Shown here in pieces: positions 56,068 through 64,000 of a DNA stretch of 64,000 bases (position 1 is its first letter; every line of letters starts with the position of its first letter). The stretch spans positions 1 to 64,000 of the forward strand of contig CACHMT010000003.1 in NCBI GenBank assembly GCA_902581005.1, read 5' to 3'. The notes below the pieces were generated by a model. That model was not told where the DNA came from and did not search any database. It worked only from the letters and a program-made list of their open reading frames with translations. Position numbers and translations under genes: made by a program. This DNA is from an uncultured Alphaproteobacteria bacterium. GTDB lineage: Bacteria; Pseudomonadota; Alphaproteobacteria; Rhodobacterales; Rhodobacteraceae.

Positions 56068-56856
56068 AGTGAGTGGTTGTCCAAAAACAGTTAATTTCTC
56101 CTCTTTGAAGTCTTCCTTAATTTTAATCAAACAGTAATTATTAAAAATACTAAATATTTCTCCTACAACCTTGCCATCAAAATAAATTTTTTTGTCATCT
56201 TTATTTTCGGGGTCGATGGGAATATGTCCACAATAAAGCTTATTTTTTAACTTCGCCTTATGTTTCATTCGTGCGGTTACTTCTTGGCCTATATAGCAGC
56301 CTTTCTTAAAATCTACGCCGTGTATTTTTTCAAAATTCAACTCTAAAATATACGATTTCTCAGGGATCAACTCTATTCCCGTTTCCGGTATAAGGCTCTT
56401 TATTCGATTTATCTCAAACTCATCGTATCCTTTAGTCTTTCTCACAAATTCTTCGTTAAAATCATAACAGCGCCAACCCAAAATCTTTGCTCTAGGGTCA
56501 GGAAAAGAAAAAAATTCTTCTTGAACGGAACTCAGTACAACCTGGCAACTCTTATCGGAAATAGTCACATCAGAATTGAGTTTATAAAACTCCAAGAATT
56601 TTTTGAGAGCAACAACTCTTGATTGATGGATGTCGATAAAAATTTCCTTATTACCCAAAGAAAAAACAAAGAAGTCATATAGATATTTTCCTTGGGGAGA
56701 CAAAATCGCAGTGTAAATAATACCCTCTTTCGATACTTTCTCAATATTGTTCGTAGTTAGTGCTTGTAGAAAATCAATTTTATCTTCTCCTTCTATGGCT
56801 AGAGTGGCTCTATTTTTGTCAACAAAGAAAAAATCAGTAACACCAGTTTTAATCAT
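56056..56856 (-). CDS. ygfZ: YgfZ/IBA57-type folate-binding protein
   Basis: Folate-dependent protein that helps maintain and assemble iron-sulfur clusters. The family signature KGCYIGQE is present in DFKKGCYIGQEVTARMKHKAKLKNKLY (around residue 200). The N-terminal domain (DKIDFLQALTTNNIEKVSKEGIIYTAILSPQGKYLYDFFVF) is the GcvT-like folate fold. At 266 aa it is typical of the alphaproteobacterial form. It overlaps the end of the ABC transporter gene upstream by eight bases, so the two are translationally coupled. Confidence 0.93.
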   Translation of the reverse strand: MIKTGVTDFFFVDKNRATLAIEGEDKIDFLQALTTNNIEKVSKEGIIYTAILSPQGKYLYDFFVFSLGNKEIFIDIHQSRVVALKKFLEFYKLNSDVTISDKSCQVVLSSVQEEFFSFPDPRAKILGWRCYDFNEEFVRKTKGYDEFEINRIKSLIPETGIELIPEKSYILELNFEKIHGVDFKKGCYIGQEVTARMKHKAKLKNKLYCGHIPIDPENKDDKKIYFDGKVVGEIFSIFNNYCLIKIKEDFKEEKLTVFGQPLTLVN

Positions 56857-58606
56857 CGTTTTTCTTTTCTACTTGTGATTTGAATAAATTAGAATAAAGA
56901 GAATTCTCCAGCAATAACTTACTATGCTTACCCTGTCCCACAATTTTTCCATTGTCCAAAACCAGTACTTTGTCGCTATCAACTATAGTAGATAATCTAT
57001 GCGCTATTGTAATTGTAGTTGAATGCTTTGCAAGATTACTAAGGGATTTTTGAATCAACTCCTCTGACTTACTGTCCAAGGCCGAGGTTGGTTCATCTAA
57101 AAGAAGAAGGGGACTTTTCCTCAGGAAGGCACGGGCTATAGATATTCTTTGGCGTTGCCCCCCTGATAGGGTTGATCCTCTTGGGCCAACGACTGTATTT
57201 AAACCATCTTTTAACTCATTAGTAAATTCGTCAACATAAGCCATTTTAGCTGCTTCTCTGATTTCTCCGTCAGTAGCTGTTGGCTTTCCAAATCTAATAT
57301 TTTCAAGTATTGTTTCGTCAAACACCATCCCATCTTGACGTACAACAGAAATAAGGGAACGCAGGTCATTCAAACAGAAGTCTTTAATACTAATTCCGTT
57401 AAGCTTTATAAGCCCACTACTTGGGTCTATCAACCTTGTAATAAGATTAAACAAAGTTGTTTTTCCGCTACCAGAATAGCCAACAATCGCATTCGATGTG
57501 CCCTCTTCAATCCCAAAAGTTATATTTTCAAGAACTTTTTTATCTTCATAAGAAAAGTGTACGCTATCGAACTCAATTCCTATCTTATCAAATTTTTTTC
57601 CAGCGCTAGACAAAGTTGGAAAAACTATAGATGATTTTTCCTCAAAAATTTTAAATACGCGTTCTAAGCTAGCCATGGCAACCTGAATATTGCCCGAGAC
57701 ATTACTCAATCTTCTGAGAGGTTCAAAAATTAATGCCATAGCAGTGAAAAAACTCATGAACTCTCCGATAGTCTTAGACCCTGATGTGATATCGATAGCG
57801 CCAAAAACCATTACAGCTAAAAACCCAATTGCTGCTATGACATCAATCATGGCTGGGATACCCGCCATTCCAGCCTCGAGTCGAAGCCTTACTTTATGCG
57901 TAAGCTGAAGGATATCAAAAAATTTGTTGCGTTCACGGCTCTCAGCTCGGTTGAGCTTAATATCTGTTATGCCATGGAATATCTCATCCAACCGAACGTT
58001 CGCTTTCGACTCATAGTCCCTGTTTTCTCCTGCTCTGGATCTTATTAAGCCTTGTAGAAGCAAAATTGGTAACACTAAAAATGGAATTCCCAAAAAGGCA
58101 ATTAACGACCATTTCCAATCGATAAAAAATACGACGGCAAGCAAAGATATTAATGAAAATCCATCTCTTCCAACCGTCATAAATGCTTCTCCAACGGACT
58201 CAGATAAAGCTTTGCTATCAGCTCTTACCCTATCCATAAGAGTACCCGGTGAGTTTTTTTGATGGAACCCAACATCCATATTTAAAAGATGTGCTACCAT
58301 TCGATCCTGAATAACTTTAATAATTTTCTGACAAACATTTACCGTCAAAAGCCTGTGAACGAATCCTGCTATGGCCCTAATTGAAAAAATGGAAAAGATT
58401 ACAACTGCAACAATTAAAATGCTTGATGTATCTTTAGAAACCAAAACATTATCAAATAAAAATTTAATTGAATAAGAAAGCAGCCCCAACATCGAGCCTT
58501 CTATTGACATAAAAATCAATGCCGTAAATAGAAGGCCGACATGCTTTCTTACATATAAACTCCAGAACCATTTAAAAAGAGGTTTTTTGTCATCTTCAAT
58601 ATTCAT
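56849..58606 (-). CDS. ABC exporter, MsbA-like (membrane and ATPase domains fused)
   Basis: Half-transporter with six membrane helices (about residues 20-300) and a C-terminal nucleotide-binding domain. Walker A is VGYSGSGKTTLFNLI, the Q-loop VVRQDGMVFDETILENIRFG, the signature LSGGQRQRISIARAF, Walker B LLLLDEPTSALD and the switch His IAHRLSTI. The arrangement is that of MsbA-type lipid or lipid A flippases; drug exporters look alike. The ORF track starts at a GTG at 58660 inside the upstream phosphatase gene; the ATG at 58606 (MNIEDDKKPLFKWFW) avoids that overlap and is preferred, though AAAGGT precedes the GTG. Confidence 0.88.
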   Translation of the reverse strand: MNIEDDKKPLFKWFWSLYVRKHVGLLFTALIFMSIEGSMLGLLSYSIKFLFDNVLVSKDTSSILIVAVVIFSIFSIRAIAGFVHRLLTVNVCQKIIKVIQDRMVAHLLNMDVGFHQKNSPGTLMDRVRADSKALSESVGEAFMTVGRDGFSLISLLAVVFFIDWKWSLIAFLGIPFLVLPILLLQGLIRSRAGENRDYESKANVRLDEIFHGITDIKLNRAESRERNKFFDILQLTHKVRLRLEAGMAGIPAMIDVIAAIGFLAVMVFGAIDITSGSKTIGEFMSFFTAMALIFEPLRRLSNVSGNIQVAMASLERVFKIFEEKSSIVFPTLSSAGKKFDKIGIEFDSVHFSYEDKKVLENITFGIEEGTSNAIVGYSGSGKTTLFNLITRLIDPSSGLIKLNGISIKDFCLNDLRSLISVVRQDGMVFDETILENIRFGKPTATDGEIREAAKMAYVDEFTNELKDGLNTVVGPRGSTLSGGQRQRISIARAFLRKSPLLLLDEPTSALDSKSEELIQKSLSNLAKHSTTITIAHRLSTIVDSDKVLVLDNGKIVGQGKHSKLLLENSLYSNLFKSQVEKKNDD

Positions 58607-58616
58607 ACTAATAATT

Positions 58617-59330
58617 TTATCTGGGAATTTTGAACCAATGAGAATTTTTTCTAAATTCACCGTACCTTTGTGTCATCTCTTCTCTATGGTAACGTTTCTC
58701 TACCCAATCCAAAAAGTTAATCCTGTCTTTTTTGAAAGCATGTCTATATTCCATAAGCATAAAATCTAAAATTCCTGCAGTCCAACCGCCCAGGTGTAAA
58801 AACTTAAAGGAAAGTTGCTTTTGAGCTATTTCCACAGGTGTCTTTAGAACCAGTAAGAAATAAAGAGCTGAGCCTAAACCGGCTCTATCAGAGCCTGACT
58901 TACAGTGCATCAAAAAAGGCTTTTTTATGGTTCTAAAAACTTCATTTATTTCAAAAATTTTTTCTTTTTCAGGTAATTTTGATGAGTATAATTTTATGTT
59001 GATCAGTTTAATTCCGATCTTCTTACATATATTTTTCTCAATAAAAAATGCTCCTTGGTTAGACTCACCTCTAAAATTTATTATAGATTGAATCCCTTTT
59101 TCTCTTTGCCATTCCAATATCCGCTTCTCAGAGGGCTGATTAGATCTGAACACTCCGGGCGCTATCTGAAAATTATTATGATAAAAAATTCTGAGAAACT
59201 CATGGTCTATCCAGAAAGCATGCTTTTCAGCAGATTTCTTATTTGAGGAAGAGAAAGTTTTTTCTAAATCACTTCTCCAGTTTTCATCAAACTTTTCAAA
59301 CTTTTGCTTTAAGTTAAACAATATGTTCAT
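58617..59330 (-). CDS. dual-specificity/tyrosine-type cysteine phosphatase
   Basis: Predicted phosphatase with the CX5R loop MHCKSGSDRAG (Cys143, Arg149) and a preceding INFRGES block. This layout is shared by bacterial DSP-like enzymes, some of which act on lipid or sugar phosphates rather than proteins. The N-terminal 50 residues are charged (WRSDLEKTFSSSNKKSAEKHAFWIDHEFLRIFY), and the protein has no signal peptide. It directly precedes the MsbA-like gene on the same strand, which hints at a lipid A or envelope substrate. That is inference only. Confidence 0.8.
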   Translation of the reverse strand: MNILFNLKQKFEKFDENWRSDLEKTFSSSNKKSAEKHAFWIDHEFLRIFYHNNFQIAPGVFRSNQPSEKRILEWQREKGIQSIINFRGESNQGAFFIEKNICKKIGIKLINIKLYSSKLPEKEKIFEINEVFRTIKKPFLMHCKSGSDRAGLGSALYFLLVLKTPVEIAQKQLSFKFLHLGGWTAGILDFMLMEYRHAFKKDRINFLDWVEKRYHREEMTQRYGEFRKNSHWFKIPR

Positions 59331-59443
59331 CCTTTTCCGCGATTAGTATTACAACACTTCCAAACCGGCAAGACTTTTTGATTGCAAATAGCTATAACTT
59401 TTGTTTATAGGTTACATTAACAACCCAGATTGGTGAAATAATA

Positions 59444-60655
59444 ATGAAAGTTTCTAACGGACGCATACACAGAGCTCTTCCCGGACCATCAATAATACCA
59501 GATAAGGTACTTCAAGCTATGCAAAGACCTGCTCCCAACATTTACGGAGGCGAGCTCGAAGAGATTACAATGAGCATATTATCGGATATTTCTAAATTAG
59601 CTGGTAGCAAAGGCAGAGTAGCGCTGTATATATCAAATGGTCATGGTGTGTGGGAAGCGGCCTTAACAAATCTCTTTAATGAAGATGACAAAATTCTAAC
59701 TATCTCAAATGGTGTTTTTGGCAAGCACTGGGGAAATATTGCCTCAAAGCTTGGGATAGACGTAGTTCATTTGGAATACGGAATGGACAAGGCTTTTGAA
59801 TTCAATGACCTCGAAAAAGCTCTTTCCGAGGATAAAGATAAGAGGATCAAAGGTATTTTGGTTGTTCAAACAGACACTGCTTCCTCAATGCTTTTAAACA
59901 TAGAAGAAATAAGTAAATTAAAACAAAGTTTGAATCATCCAGCCTTGTTATTAGTAGACAGTATTGCTTGTTTTGGATGTGATAATATGGAGATGGATAA
60001 ATGGGGTGTTGATCTACTATTAACAGCATCACAAAAAGGTCTAATGACTCCGCCTGGCTTAGGATACCTAGTGATAGGAGAGAGAGCTGAGATCCAAGCA
60101 AAAAAAGTTACAAAAAAATCAGCTTACTGGGATTGGGGTCCTAGACTTGATCCTACAAACTTTTATGAAATTTATTTTGGAACTGCACCAACACACTTAC
60201 TATTTGCGCAAAAGGCAGCACTAGAGATTATGAACGAAGAAGGTAAAGATAACATTATCAAGAGGCATGAAATTTTAGCTAATACAGTCTGGAAAGCCGT
60301 TGATATATGGAGCCAAGAAGGAGTGCTGAAATTTAATGTTCCTAATAAGGAAAATAGATCTCACGCCGTAACCACACTTGTTGCAAAAAACTATGATCTT
60401 CTCCCATTTAAAAACTGGGTAGAGAAAAATACTGGAGTTGAATTGGGGATTGGATTAGGATTTGAGGGTCCAGAGTATTTTGATGGTAATTCTGCGTTCA
60501 GAGTTGCACATATGGGGCACCTTAATCCTCACATGCTTCTTGGGGTTTTAGCATCGTTAGAAATGGGTCTTATAGCAGCTAATATACCATTCAAAAAGGG
60601 TGGCCTAGATAATGCTATTGATTACTTAGCAAACTCTATAAATAGTGAGGGTTAA
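59444..60655 (+). CDS. class V aminotransferase (serine/alanine-glyoxylate type)
   Basis: PLP enzyme of fold type I, class V. ALPGPSIIPDKVLQAMQRP is the typical start. YISNGHGVWEAALTNLF binds the cofactor phosphate, ALLLVDSIACFGCDNMEMDKWGVDLLLTASQKGLMTPPGLGYLVIG contains the PLP-ring Asp and the Schiff-base Lys (SQKG), and FRVAHMGHLNPHMLLG is the C-terminal Arg-containing block. At 403 aa it matches serine-glyoxylate and alanine-glyoxylate aminotransferases of marine alphaproteobacteria. The exact donor is not fixed. It converges on hisC with a four-base overlap. Confidence 0.88.
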   Translation: MKVSNGRIHRALPGPSIIPDKVLQAMQRPAPNIYGGELEEITMSILSDISKLAGSKGRVALYISNGHGVWEAALTNLFNEDDKILTISNGVFGKHWGNIASKLGIDVVHLEYGMDKAFEFNDLEKALSEDKDKRIKGILVVQTDTASSMLLNIEEISKLKQSLNHPALLLVDSIACFGCDNMEMDKWGVDLLLTASQKGLMTPPGLGYLVIGERAEIQAKKVTKKSAYWDWGPRLDPTNFYEIYFGTAPTHLLFAQKAALEIMNEEGKDNIIKRHEILANTVWKAVDIWSQEGVLKFNVPNKENRSHAVTTLVAKNYDLLPFKNWVEKNTGVELGIGLGFEGPEYFDGNSAFRVAHMGHLNPHMLLGVLASLEMGLIAANIPFKKGGLDNAIDYLANSINSEG

Positions 60656-61749
60656 AGATTCTTAATTATCCTACTCATTGCATCATCTAAGACCATTAAA
60701 TCTTTATTTGTGCCTACGGTAATTCTTATAAACGAATTGAGAGGCTCAACACTTGGCATGCGGACAAAAATTTTTTCTTTAATTAAACTGTTCATTAACT
60801 TTGCCGCAAACTTACCATCACCACCACTATTTATCGGCACAAAATTTGTTCTTGAAACTAATGAGTTAAACCCGAATTTTTTAAAGATCGAAGCAATATC
60901 TTTTTTTGACTTATCAACTTTTTTCAAAACAGTCTGTAAATACTCCTGGTCTTCCAATGCTATTTTGGCAGCGATTTGACCAAGTCTGTTTACTCCGAAG
61001 TGATTTCTTACTTTATTAAAAGCCTCAACCAATTTCTTATTTCCAATTCCGTAGCCTATCCTTAGCCCGGCCAAGCCGTAGGCCTTAGAAAAAGTTCTAA
61101 ATCTAATAACGTTTTCCCGATCTATGTCAATCGGAGCTAATTCATTCACATCTACGAAGTCTGAGTATGCTTCGTCGAGACAAAGTATTGTTTTGTCAGG
61201 TATATTATCTATGAAATCCTGTATTCTTTCTTTGGAGTGAAAAGTTCCCATTGGATTATCTGGGTTAGATAAATATAATATTTTCGCTTTGCTTTTCTTT
61301 GTCGCACTTAGCAACTCATCAAGATCCTCATAATTATTATTGTAAGGAACAAGAGATATATTACCTCCATAGCCATCCACATGATATTTAAAAGTAGGGT
61401 AGGCGCCAAGGGAAGAAACAACTTTATCGCCTGGTTCTATAAAAAGCCTCACTAGGTTTCCTAAAAGCCCATCAATTCCCTCCCCCACTGTAAAGCAGTC
61501 TCTAGGCATCTTATAGAACTCTGATAATGTCTGTAAGAGGTCAAAACTTTCAGGATCTCCATATTTCCAAACATTTTCAGCTTTAGCCTTTATCGCATTT
61601 ATAACCCTTTTAGAGGGACCGAACACACTCTCATTAGCACCCATCCTAGAATCGAAACTGAATTTATTTTCTCTCTCCTGACTTTCTGGTCCTATGAAAG
61701 GTACCGATACAGGTAAGTCATTAGCTATCTTAGTAAACTTAGGCTTCAA
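60652..61749 (-). CDS. hisC: histidinol-phosphate aminotransferase family (HisC-like)
   Basis: Class I/II PLP aminotransferase. RMGANESVFGPSKRVINAIK, FTVGEGIDGLLGNLVRLFIEPGDKVV, LSNPDNPMGTFHS, LCLDEAYSDF and the Schiff-base Lys region FRTFSKAYGLAGLRIGYGIGN are present, ending with the Arg in SFIRITVGT. Both HisC and related aromatic aminotransferases fit; the 365-aa length is right for HisC. No other his gene is nearby. Its ATG overlaps the valS stop by four bases, so it is read with valS. Confidence 0.82.
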   Translation of the reverse strand: MKPKFTKIANDLPVSVPFIGPESQERENKFSFDSRMGANESVFGPSKRVINAIKAKAENVWKYGDPESFDLLQTLSEFYKMPRDCFTVGEGIDGLLGNLVRLFIEPGDKVVSSLGAYPTFKYHVDGYGGNISLVPYNNNYEDLDELLSATKKSKAKILYLSNPDNPMGTFHSKERIQDFIDNIPDKTILCLDEAYSDFVDVNELAPIDIDRENVIRFRTFSKAYGLAGLRIGYGIGNKKLVEAFNKVRNHFGVNRLGQIAAKIALEDQEYLQTVLKKVDKSKKDIASIFKKFGFNSLVSRTNFVPINSGGDGKFAAKLMNSLIKEKIFVRMPSVEPLNSFIRITVGTNKDLMVLDDAMSRIIKNL

Positions 61750-64000
61750 TTGTTAAATTTCTCCAACCCCTTTATCAAGGATTTCTGTTTGTTTAATTTT
61801 GACTTAAGATCTTCATGATCAGACTCAAATTTTTCTATAACGGTTTTTGGAGCTTTATCTCTAAAGTTTTTATTGTTTAGTTTTTCTGACAATTTTGTAA
61901 TTTCACTCTCTAACTTTTTTAACGTTGCATTTACTCTCTCTTTTTCAAGTTCTAAATCAAAATCTGATTGAACAGACACAAAGGCCTCTACTTTACCTCC
62001 TGCAATTGCCAAAGCGTTCTCGGGTTTTCTTTGAACTTGCTTGATTTCTAATAGCCTAGCTAACTTACAAATAATTTTTTCATTCTCCTTGATATAACTA
62101 TATTGCTTGGCTTCCAGATCAACCACGAATAAATCTGTTTTTCCACCTGAAAGTAAATTAAAATCTGACTTGGTAGATCTTATATCCTCAATAAAAGATA
62201 TAACATTTTCTATTTTATTAACCTGATTTTTGTCTATCGAATTAACACTTATTGTAGGCCATTTACTGTTAGATAAGAGTCCTTTATCCTTTCTAAAATG
62301 CTCCCAAAGCTCCTCAGTCACAAAGGGCATTATAGGATGAAGCATCTTCAAGCACGCTACAAAAGTCCAGGACAATGTTTTTCGTGTTTCTTGAACAAGT
62401 TTTTCATCTTCATTATTTAAAAGAGATTTGGAAAACTCAATATACCAATCACAGAAAACACCCCAAGTGTGATTATAAAGGTTATTAGCGATATCGTTAA
62501 ACCGAAATCTTTCATAGCTTTGATTAACGGAGCTCAAAATACCTTGAGTTTTACCTATTATCCATTTATTTGGTGGTGCCTCAACACTTGAAATATCAAA
62601 CTCATCGTCAAAATGACAACCGTTCATTTCTAGGTATTTTGCTGCATTCCAAATCTTGGTAACAAAATTTCTATATCCCTCAATTCTTGATTCCGATAAT
62701 TTTAAATCTCTTCCGGTAACTGCCATAGCTGTTAAGGTAAACCTGAGGGGATCAGCCCCATATTTATCAATTAGGTCTAGCGGATCAAGCACATTACCAA
62801 GAGACTTAGACATTTTTTTTCCATGCTCGTCTCTTACCAAAGCATGAACATAGACTTTTTTGAAGGGAATTTGTCTTACGGTTGCAAGTTGCATCATTAT
62901 CATTCTTGCAACCCAGAAAAAAATAATATCGAAACCTGTTACCAAAACACTTGTGGGGTAGTATCTTTCCATAAGGCATTTTTCATCGGGCCATCCAAGC
63001 GTTCCGATAGGCCAGATGCCTGAAGAAAACCAAGTATCGAGCACATCTGGATCTTGAAATATTTTGCTGTGTCCCGCCAATTTTTTGGCTTCTTCAAAAC
63101 TTTCTGCGCAATATTCATTTCCTTCATCATCATACCAAACGGGTATCTGGTGTCCCCACCATAACTGTCTTGAAATACACCAAGGCTCAATATTTTCGAG
63201 CCAGTTGAAATAAACTTTTTTATCTCGTTCTGGGATAATTTCTATTTCATTCTTCCTAACAACATCAATAGCTTCTTTAACAATTTTTTTTGAGTCAACA
63301 AACCACTGCGTGGTTAAAAAAGGCTCCACTACTTCTTTTGATCTATCACCATGTGGGACAAAGTGCACGTCTTCCTTCTCAGCTTCAAAAGAACCTTCTT
63401 CCTTTAGTAATTGTAAGATTTTCTTTCTTGCCTCAAATCTTTCAAGTCCATTTAATTGGAAAATATCTACGGACGGCTTAATTTCATTTGCAAAATCTTC
63501 ATTATTTATGATTTTAATATTTGCACCTGTATCAAAAACATTAATCATTCTTAAACCATGCCTTTTACCGACCTCCCAATCATTAAAGTCATGGGCAGGA
63601 GTAATCTTCACAGCACCCGTACCTTTAGTAGGATCCGCATAGTCATCTGCTATCACTGGGATCTTTCTTCCAACCAATGGTAATATTACTGATTTCCCAA
63701 TCAAATCGCTGTATCGCTCATCACTAGGGTTAACAATCACAGCAGTATCTCCAAGAAGTGTCTCTGGTCTCGTAGTTGCAATAACTACATGATCCATAGG
63801 CATCCTTTTTAAAACCACTCCATTCTCATCGGTTTCTACTCCAAAATTGAATGTACCTTCCTCTAAAAAATACTTTAATTCCCAGATTTTTCCTCGAACC
63901 TCTATTTGCTCAACTTCTAGATCCGAAATGGCACTTTGAAATTTTGGGTCCCAATTTACTAATTTTTTACCCTTATAAATCAACCCTCTATTGTAGAAAT
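61746..64000 (-). CDS. valS: valyl-tRNA synthetase, N-terminus beyond window edge
   Basis: Charges tRNA-Val and edits mischarged threonine. The frame is open to the last base of the window (FYNRGLIYKGKKLVNWDPKFQSAISDLEVE), so the TTG start in the ORF track (63983) is only internal, and roughly the first 130-150 residues, including the HIGH motif, lie outside. Visible parts are the CP1 editing domain (VIATTRPETLLGDTAVIVNP, GAVKITPAHDFNDWEVGKRHGL), VLDTWFSSGIWPIGTLGWP, the KMSKS loop KKMSKSLGNVLDPLDLI, the anticodon domain and the C-terminal coiled coil ending FRDKAPKTVIEKFE. hisC overlaps its stop. Confidence 0.96.
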   Translation of the reverse strand, partial: FYNRGLIYKGKKLVNWDPKFQSAISDLEVEQIEVRGKIWELKYFLEEGTFNFGVETDENGVVLKRMPMDHVVIATTRPETLLGDTAVIVNPSDERYSDLIGKSVILPLVGRKIPVIADDYADPTKGTGAVKITPAHDFNDWEVGKRHGLRMINVFDTGANIKIINNEDFANEIKPSVDIFQLNGLERFEARKKILQLLKEEGSFEAEKEDVHFVPHGDRSKEVVEPFLTTQWFVDSKKIVKEAIDVVRKNEIEIIPERDKKVYFNWLENIEPWCISRQLWWGHQIPVWYDDEGNEYCAESFEEAKKLAGHSKIFQDPDVLDTWFSSGIWPIGTLGWPDEKCLMERYYPTSVLVTGFDIIFFWVARMIMMQLATVRQIPFKKVYVHALVRDEHGKKMSKSLGNVLDPLDLIDKYGADPLRFTLTAMAVTGRDLKLSESRIEGYRNFVTKIWNAAKYLEMNGCHFDDEFDISSVEAPPNKWIIGKTQGILSSVNQSYERFRFNDIANNLYNHTWGVFCDWYIEFSKSLLNNEDEKLVQETRKTLSWTFVACLKMLHPIMPFVTEELWEHFRKDKGLLSNSKWPTISVNSIDKNQVNKIENVISFIEDIRSTKSDFNLLSGGKTDLFVVDLEAKQYSYIKENEKIICKLARLLEIKQVQRKPENALAIAGGKVEAFVSVQSDFDLELEKERVNATLKKLESEITKLSEKLNNKNFRDKAPKTVIEKFESDHEDLKSKLNKQKSLIKGLEKFNN

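Noticed and set aside
63983-64000. TTG start of valS at 63983
   Set aside because: The frame is open and clearly ValS-like up to the window edge (FYNRGLIYKG), so the gene simply continues outside.

Overview
The window is AT-rich, gene-dense chromosomal DNA that looks alphaproteobacterial. Three RNA genes support this. The tmRNA gene is circularly permuted, with the CCA-bearing acceptor piece ahead of the tag piece. The tRNA-His has no encoded G-1 and has discriminator A73, a trait known from one large alphaproteobacterial clade. A probable 6S RNA lies directly upstream of a 5-formyl-THF cyclo-ligase gene. Gene neighbourhoods such as ssrA-sspB-fumC and pccB-small ORF-pccA-methylmalonyl-CoA mutase also fit, with a flavour of Rhodobacterales or a related low-GC marine lineage. 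I cannot fix the genus. No transposase, prophage, CRISPR array or replication origin was seen.

Layout. 1-4.6 kb is the least familiar stretch: a secreted protein with Ig/cadherin-like repeats that ends inside a repeat, a CoA-transferase family III enzyme with an extra C-terminal region, and three small genes I do not recognise. 4.6-6.2 kb pairs a divergent MltG-type lytic transglycosylase with a bactofilin. 6.4-11 kb holds a BisC/TorA-type molybdoenzyme and KatG. 11-14.3 kb has a lone, very large flagellin with a carbohydrate-binding-like insert, followed by a flavin reductase. 14.3-18.7 kb carries thyX, gloA, ssrA (tmRNA), sspB, fumC and ccdA. 18.8-24.7 kb holds a fused indolepyruvate ferredoxin oxidoreductase divergent from a LysR regulator, then cobS and a LysE-type exporter. 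24.7-30.3 kb has a HAD phosphatase and a Kdo/LPS core cluster (waaA, methyltransferase, glycosyltransferase, kdsB, kdsD). A 400-bp gap with strong hairpins and tRNA-Tyr follow, then rlmB and a membrane protein with a PilP/GspC-like end.

33.7-41.7 kb is a nucleoside salvage and catabolism locus. upp, add, deoB and deoA run divergently from deoC and a two-domain (ALDH16-like) aldehyde dehydrogenase, with cdd facing them. 41.7-52 kb is a propionate/propionyl-CoA operon read leftward: pccB, small ORF, pccA, methylmalonyl-CoA mutase, maeB, prpE. Together these loci would turn nucleosides, propionate and odd-chain or branched substrates into central intermediates: deoxyribose phosphate to acetaldehyde to acetate, and propionyl-CoA to succinyl-CoA to malate to pyruvate. 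The mutase needs B12, and cobS lies in the same window.

52-64 kb holds yebC, a YmdB-type phosphoesterase, a 5-formyl-THF cyclo-ligase, the probable 6S RNA, tRNA-His, efp, an inositol-phosphatase family gene, ygfZ, an MsbA-like ABC exporter with an adjacent cysteine phosphatase, two aminotransferases and the 3' part of valS, which runs off the right edge.

All assignments come from reading motifs, lengths and gene order by eye. No database search was run.
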